This document shows positions 60,107-64,000 of a stretch of DNA of 64,000 nucleotides, one piece after another. The stretch is from Pararhizobium sp. (GTDB lineage Bacteria; Pseudomonadota; Alphaproteobacteria; Rhizobiales; Rhizobiaceae). The notes under the pieces were generated by a model. The model was not told where the DNA came from, searched no databases, and saw only the letters and a list, made by a program, of their open reading frames with translations. The DNA lies in assembly GCA_017794825.1 (NCBI GenBank), contig CP051237.1, forward strand, positions 1 through 64,000, given 5' to 3'. The position numbers and the translations under genes were made by a program. Numbering within the stretch: the first letter of the stretch is position 1; every line of letters begins with the position of its first letter.

Positions 60107-60981
60107 GATAGCGCCCCTTCGAGAATGGCATCGAGCTCGGGATCGATCACGCCAAGATCGTCTTCGTCCTTGATGAGCAGGCCCACGGCTCGGCGCAATG
60201 CGATCGGCCATGGGCTTCCTCCTTTTTCAAGGATCGTCGCTGCGTTGGCCCAGTCGACCGCCTCGGCGATGCCCGGCGGCTTGGCCAGCGGCCGCGCGCG
60301 TATATCGCGCACCGCAGCGGCGACGGCGGCGGCCGTGGCCCTTGCCACGTTGCCGCTGCGAAGCATGATGATTTGCGCCTCCCGCTCCGCATCCGGGTAG
60401 TCGATCCAGTGATAGACGCAACGCCGCCGCAGCGCTTCCGCCAACTCCCGGGTGCGGTTGGAGGTCAAGATCACAAGGGGTCGAGAGACCGCCCGGATCG
60501 TTCCGCGTTCGGGAATGGAGATCTGAAAGTCCGCCAGAAATTCGAGCAGCAGCGCCTCGAATTCGTGGTCGGACCGATCGATTTCGTCGACGAGCAGCAC
60601 GCAGCTTTCGGGTGATCGCAGAACTTGCAGCAGTGGCCGCGCGATGAGAAAGCGGTCGTCGTAGAGATCAATCTCGGCGTCGCCGGCCTGGCGAATGGCC
60701 AGCAACTGGCGTTGGTAGTTCCACTCGTACAGCGCCTGGCTCGCGTCGATGCCCTCGTAGCACTGCAGCCGGATCAGATCGCGTCCGAGAGCCCCGGCCA
60801 TCGCCTTGGCCGCTTCGGTTTTTCCAACGCCGGGAGGGCCTTCTATCAGAAGCGGTTTGCCGAGCTGGATTGCGAGAAAAATAGCCGTCGCCAGGCTGTC
60901 ATCGGCAACGTAGTGCAGTTTTGACAGTTGACTGGCGACCGCGTCCGGAGATTCCATGATGTCGGAACCCGCAACGACCAT
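60103..60981 (-). CDS. MoxR-family AAA ATPase, CoxD-like
   Basis: A 292-residue AAA ATPase. Walker A is GPPGVGKT (48-55), Walker B is VLLVDEID near 125, and sensor-1 LTSNRT near 168. I chose ATG 60981, which shares one base with the Mo-subunit stop (TGATG); ATG eight codons on is an alternative. It would act with the VWA protein in cofactor insertion or maturation of the molybdenum hydroxylase encoded upstream. Confidence 0.9.
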   Translation of the reverse strand: MVVAGSDIMESPDAVASQLSKLHYVADDSLATAIFLAIQLGKPLLIEGPPGVGKTEAAKAMAGALGRDLIRLQCYEGIDASQALYEWNYQRQLLAIRQAGDAEIDLYDDRFLIARPLLQVLRSPESCVLLVDEIDRSDHEFEALLLEFLADFQISIPERGTIRAVSRPLVILTSNRTRELAEALRRRCVYHWIDYPDAEREAQIIMLRSGNVARATAAAVAAAVRDIRARPLAKPPGIAEAVDWANAATILEKGGSPWPIALRRAVGLLIKDEDDLGVIDPELDAILEGALS

Positions 60982-61997
60982 CAGCCGGCCAACGCCTCTT
61001 GCGATTGCGCCTTCAGGGCCCGCAATACGCGTTCCGGCGTGATCGGCATGGTGTCGACGCGAACGCCGACCGCGTCGAAAATGGCGTTCGCGACCGCCGG
61101 AATCTGCGGATTGGCGCACATCTCGCCGACACCCTTGGCGCCATACGGACCGTCCGCCGCCGGACGCTCGATCACGATCGTCTCGGTGTCCGCGAGATTC
61201 CCCGGCCCCGGCATGAGATACTGGTTGAAATCGGTCCCGCCATTTTCGCGATCCGGATAATAGGGTTCGGTCGTTTCATACAGCGCGTGGCTGATACCCA
61301 TCCACGACCCGCCGACAAGCTGCTGCTCGACCATCTTCGGGTTCAGCGCGCGACCGACATCATAGACATTCTTGACGGAAAGCACCGTGACCTCGCCAGT
61401 TTCGTCGTCGACCTCGACGTCCGCGACGACACAGGCATGGGCGTAGCACGTCGCAGGTTTCATCGCGCCGGTCTCTGTTTCCGGAAAAGACCGCGGGACG
61501 AGGAACATGCCGCGCCCCGATATCGATCTGCCGTGTTTGAAGTGCGCTGCCAGCGCCGTATCGAAAACAGATATCGACTTCTGGGGCGCGCCCTTCACGT
61601 GAATATTGCCTGTTCCGTCGGTGTCGAGATCTCCGGCGTCGACTTCGAGTTCTTCCGCCGCAACTTCCAGCATGACGTCACGGGCTTCGCGGGCCGCCTG
61701 CACGATGGCGTTGCCAATGCGGTGGGTTCCACGCGATGCGAACGTTCCCATGCAGTGCGGTCCCGTATCGGTGTCGGCCGTATCGATCGTCACGGCTTCC
61801 GTCGGCACGCCAATCGTTTCGGCGCAGATCTGCGACATCACCTGCCTCAGTCCCTGGCCGAGATCGACGCTCGACAGGGTCACCATGAAGCTGCCTGTCG
61901 GCGTGGAATGGACCAGCGCCTGACTCGGATCGCCTCCCAGGTTCATGCCGGTCGGATAGTTGATGGCCGCAACGCCGCGGCCCCGTTTCAAAACCAT
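60981..61997 (-). CDS. Mo-hydroxylase large subunit, C-terminal half (split CoxL-type)
   Basis: A 338-residue protein equivalent to the C-terminal half of CoxL/XdhB-type molybdopterin subunits. It carries QGLRQVMSQICAE near 48, the catalytic glutamate in GVGEM (Glu292) and SVDLGQG near 43. The start ATG 61997 has its own strong AGGGAGG six bases upstream, and the preceding gene stops at 61999. So this is a genuine two-gene arrangement and not a simple frameshift. The two halves add up to 793 residues, the normal length. A split large subunit is known for nicotinate dehydrogenase of Eubacterium barkeri. Confidence 0.9.
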   Translation of the reverse strand: MVLKRGRGVAAINYPTGMNLGGDPSQALVHSTPTGSFMVTLSSVDLGQGLRQVMSQICAETIGVPTEAVTIDTADTDTGPHCMGTFASRGTHRIGNAIVQAAREARDVMLEVAAEELEVDAGDLDTDGTGNIHVKGAPQKSISVFDTALAAHFKHGRSISGRGMFLVPRSFPETETGAMKPATCYAHACVVADVEVDDETGEVTVLSVKNVYDVGRALNPKMVEQQLVGGSWMGISHALYETTEPYYPDRENGGTDFNQYLMPGPGNLADTETIVIERPAADGPYGAKGVGEMCANPQIPAVANAIFDAVGVRVDTMPITPERVLRALKAQSQEALAG

Positions 61998-61998
61998 G

Positions 61999-63366
61999 TC
62001 ACGCCTCCCTGCTCCGCGAGGACATCTCGTAAAAACGATCGGCGACCGGCCAGTCAGCGACGCGCGAAGCCTCCTGCATGCATTCGATCAGCGCCGCTCC
62101 CTCGGTCGGCTGTCGGTGCGCCTTCATGTCGCCGTCGCGATAGGCGTTGATGAAGCGGAACTCCAGAGGATCCATGCCGATCAACCGGGCAAGCTTGTCC
62201 ATCTGCACTTCGAGGGCAAAATCGGCGATCGTCACGCCGAACCCGCGCATTGCGCTCGACGGCGTCCGGTTGGTGTAGACGCAATAGGTGTCGATCCAGA
62301 CATTTTCGATCGTATAGGGACCGGGATAGTGGGCGGTCCCTTTCTGGGCGCCGTACGGCGAATGGCGCGAATATGCGCCGGCGTCGGTGTAACCTGTGAC
62401 CTTGCGGGCGACAAGGCGACCGTCATTCATCACTCCGTCCTTGATCACGATCCTTTCGGCGGCGCGTGGCGAGGAAATCTGCATCTCCTCCTCCCGGCTG
62501 TAGATGAATGAGACCGGTCTGCCGGTCAATTTCGCTGCGAGAATGGCGATTGGCTCGACGATCACATCGACCTTCCCGCCGAAGCCTCCGCCTACGGTGC
62601 CGCCGACCATATGCAGCTTGTGGCCGGGCATCTGAAGTATGATCGAAGCGTTGTCGAGCGTAAAGAACATGGCCTGGGTATCGGTGTAACAGGTAAACCG
62701 GTCGTTCCCGTCTGGCGTGACGATGCAACCGGTTGTCTCAAGCGGCGCCTGTTCGATCGGCGATGAATTGTATGTCTGCTCAAGAATGTGGTCAGCCTTG
62801 GCGAAGCCAGCTTCAACGTCGCCGAAGCGGACCTTGCGATGGTCGCCGCTGTCATAGAGATAATGGTTGCCTGGATGGTGCTCGTTGACCAGCGGCGCGT
62901 CCGGCTTGAGCGCTTCTTCCATATCGAAGACAGCCGGCAGAACTTCGTAATCCACCTTGACCTTCGCCGCCCCCTCCTGGGCAGCGCGCTCGCTTGTGGC
63001 GAGCACCGCCACGACCGCTTCGCCCTTCCAACTCACCTTCTTGTCAGCAAGGACAGTCTCGTCCTCCGGACCGACCTGGATGAGGATCAGGATCGTATAG
63101 AGGTTGTGCGGGACATCCCTGGCGGTGAGCACGCGGACGACGCCCGGATGTTTTTCCGCTTCGGAAACGTCGATGGAACGGATGTTGGCGTGATGATGCG
63201 GACTGCGCACCATCTTGAGATGCAGAAGTCCGGGAAAGGTCCGGTCTGCGAAATAGGCCGTCTTGCCGGTGACATGGCCAGGCGTGTCCGACCGCGTCCG
63301 TGAATGACCGATCTCATGCAGATCATCGTTGCGTTCGTCCGAGAAATAGTCTTTCCGAATTTCCAT
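61999..63366 (-). CDS. Mo-hydroxylase large subunit, N-terminal half (split CoxL-type)
   Basis: A 455-residue protein equivalent to the N-terminal half of the CoxL family: the Ald_Xan_dh_C domain (residues about 20-140) and the first part of the molybdopterin-binding region, with GGTVGGGFGGKVD near 255 and AMRGFG near 375. The AYRCSFR loop of true CO dehydrogenase is absent, so CO oxidation is unlikely. Hydroxylation of an N-heterocycle or oxidation of an aldehyde is more probable. It lies nine bases after the 2Fe-2S subunit gene. Confidence 0.9.
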   Translation of the reverse strand: MEIRKDYFSDERNDDLHEIGHSRTRSDTPGHVTGKTAYFADRTFPGLLHLKMVRSPHHHANIRSIDVSEAEKHPGVVRVLTARDVPHNLYTILILIQVGPEDETVLADKKVSWKGEAVVAVLATSERAAQEGAAKVKVDYEVLPAVFDMEEALKPDAPLVNEHHPGNHYLYDSGDHRKVRFGDVEAGFAKADHILEQTYNSSPIEQAPLETTGCIVTPDGNDRFTCYTDTQAMFFTLDNASIILQMPGHKLHMVGGTVGGGFGGKVDVIVEPIAILAAKLTGRPVSFIYSREEEMQISSPRAAERIVIKDGVMNDGRLVARKVTGYTDAGAYSRHSPYGAQKGTAHYPGPYTIENVWIDTYCVYTNRTPSSAMRGFGVTIADFALEVQMDKLARLIGMDPLEFRFINAYRDGDMKAHRQPTEGAALIECMQEASRVADWPVADRFYEMSSRSREA

Positions 63367-63375
63367 CGTCGAACC

Positions 63376-63858
63376 TCAACCGGCCTTCTGGGAATTTGAT
63401 TGCGCGGCTGTAAGCACCGCCTGGATGATCGGCTCGTAGCCGGTGCAGCGGCATATATTGCCGGAAATCGCCTCGACGACGTCATCGCGGGTCGGATTGG
63501 GCGTATGGTCGAGCAGGGTTTTCGCCGCCATGATCATGCCCGGGGTGCAAAAGCCGCACTGAGCGGCGAAACCGTCGACGATGGCGCGCTGCAATGGATG
63601 CAGGAGGCCTTCATTGGCGAGACCGGCTGCGGTTTCGATCGAAGCGCCCTCGCAGGTTTCAGCCAGGGTGAGGCAGCTCAGCCTCAGTTCGCCGTCGACG
63701 ATCACGGTACAGGCGCCGCACGTCCCTTGCTGGCAGCCGGCTTTCGGCGACGTGTCGCCCATCGTGTGGCGCAAGGCGTGCAACAGCGTGACGCCGCTTT
63801 CCACAAACTCGGCCCTGTCCTGGCCGTTAAGCGTGAACTGAACGGGAACTCTGGCCAT
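63376..63858 (-). CDS. 2Fe-2S subunit of the Mo-hydroxylase, CoxS-like
   Basis: A 160-residue electron-transfer subunit. ATG 63858 follows GAGGAGGAG; the 15 extra upstream codons in the open frame are not needed. The plant-type cluster is bound by Cys42, Cys47, Cys50 and Cys62, and the second cluster by Cys101, Cys104, Cys136 and Cys138. It transfers electrons from the molybdenum site to the FAD subunit. Confidence 0.93.
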   Translation of the reverse strand: MARVPVQFTLNGQDRAEFVESGVTLLHALRHTMGDTSPKAGCQQGTCGACTVIVDGELRLSCLTLAETCEGASIETAAGLANEGLLHPLQRAIVDGFAAQCGFCTPGMIMAAKTLLDHTPNPTRDDVVEAISGNICRCTGYEPIIQAVLTAAQSNSQKAG

Positions 63859-63908
63859 TTCTCCTCCTCGTGGTCCGGCGACCAATCCGCCGAACGGCTC
63901 CAATTGCC

Positions 63909-64000
63909 TTAGCCGAGCAACAATCGACTGAAATGCACAGGCAAAACCTCGCTGCGATACCAGGCGCTGGCGACCGGATCGGTAACCGGATTCGTTCCCT
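63909..64000 (-). CDS. FAD-binding medium subunit, CoxM-like, C-terminal end only
   Basis: Only the last 29-30 codons are inside the window; the gene continues beyond the right edge. The readable end is NPVTDPVASAWYRSEVLP, then HFSRLLLG and a TAA stop (63909-63911). The DPxASAxYR pattern followed by a short basic helix is typical of the C-terminus of CoxM/XdhC-type FAD subunits. Its place upstream of the 2Fe-2S gene fits the usual M-S-L order. Identification rests on this short stretch. Confidence 0.6.
   Translation of the reverse strand, partial: GTNPVTDPVASAWYRSEVLPVHFSRLLLG

Noticed and set aside
60981..63366. CO dehydrogenase large subunit
   Set aside because: The cluster has Cox-like order, but the AYRCSFR active-site loop is missing and AMRGFG is present, so CO oxidation is not supported.
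1..64000. CRISPR arrays, tRNA or rRNA genes, insertion sequences, integrases
   Set aside because: I looked for regular repeats, transposase or integrase motifs and tRNA-like ends and found none that I could support by reading.

Overview
The window looks like accessory catabolic DNA from a GC-rich alphaproteobacterium, most likely of the Rhizobiales (Hyphomicrobiales). The evidence is the codon bias, the many periplasmic-binding-protein ABC transporters, the Tat-type signal peptides and the Liv/Hyu/Cox gene families. No housekeeping gene, rRNA, tRNA, CRISPR array or insertion sequence was seen. The species cannot be named from the sequence, and a chromid or megaplasmid location is possible but unproven.

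Layout, left to right. (1) 1-5.97 kb: a truncated acetoacetate-decarboxylase-fold gene, a TIM-barrel amidohydrolase-like gene (AH1) behind a strong palindrome, an IclR regulator, a PaaK-type acyl-CoA ligase, a GntR/UTRA regulator and a divergent nitrilase. (2) 6.0-6.9 kb: a more A+T-rich insert with a small protein and a Fic-domain protein behind a 24-bp palindrome. (3) 6.9-16.3 kb: a Liv-type ABC transporter with amidohydrolase-like AH2, divergent from a ThDP enzyme, an isochorismatase-fold hydrolase and a flavoprotein. (4) 16.3-27.0 kb: a ten-gene minus-strand operon encoding a GntR regulator, a second Liv transporter, a PEP-mutase/isocitrate-lyase-fold enzyme, HyuB, HyuA and a cysteine-less isochorismatase homologue. 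(5) 27.2-32.6 kb: a divergent operon with an FMN/4Fe-4S ene-reductase-like enzyme, an epimerase, a frameshifted ohr-like gene and LeuC/LeuD homologues.

(6) 32.6-42.2 kb: two minus-strand operons. One has an ADC-fold protein, an Ssu/Tau-type ABC transporter, an isochorismatase, AH3 and a GntR. The other has AH4, an AMP-forming ligase and a serine hydrolase. (7) 42.3-47.3 kb: a DJ-1/PfpI, M24 peptidase, cupin, Tm-1-C-like TIM barrel and Tm-1-N-like cluster with a divergent TetR gene. (8) 47.3-58.1 kb: a carbohydrate ABC transporter with two ATPases and a small membrane protein, next to a FadR/FCD-controlled sugar-acid operon (two isomerases, an enolase-superfamily dehydratase, a 2-hydroxyacid dehydrogenase). 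(9) 58.1-64 kb: a Cox-like molybdenum hydroxylase cluster (M-S-L-D-E order) whose Mo subunit is split into two genes.

The recurring theme is a kit of paralogous parts: four amidohydrolase-like proteins that all lack the N-terminal HxH metal motif, three isochorismatase-fold proteins, two ADC-fold proteins, two acyl-CoA ligases and three GntR/UTRA regulators. These are distributed over separately transcribed units, four of which carry a related A+T-rich TATTGTTAT / TGTTATATCAAT element upstream. I infer that these units form a regulon for uptake and stepwise breakdown of one or more nitrogen-containing or acyl compounds that cannot be named from sequence.
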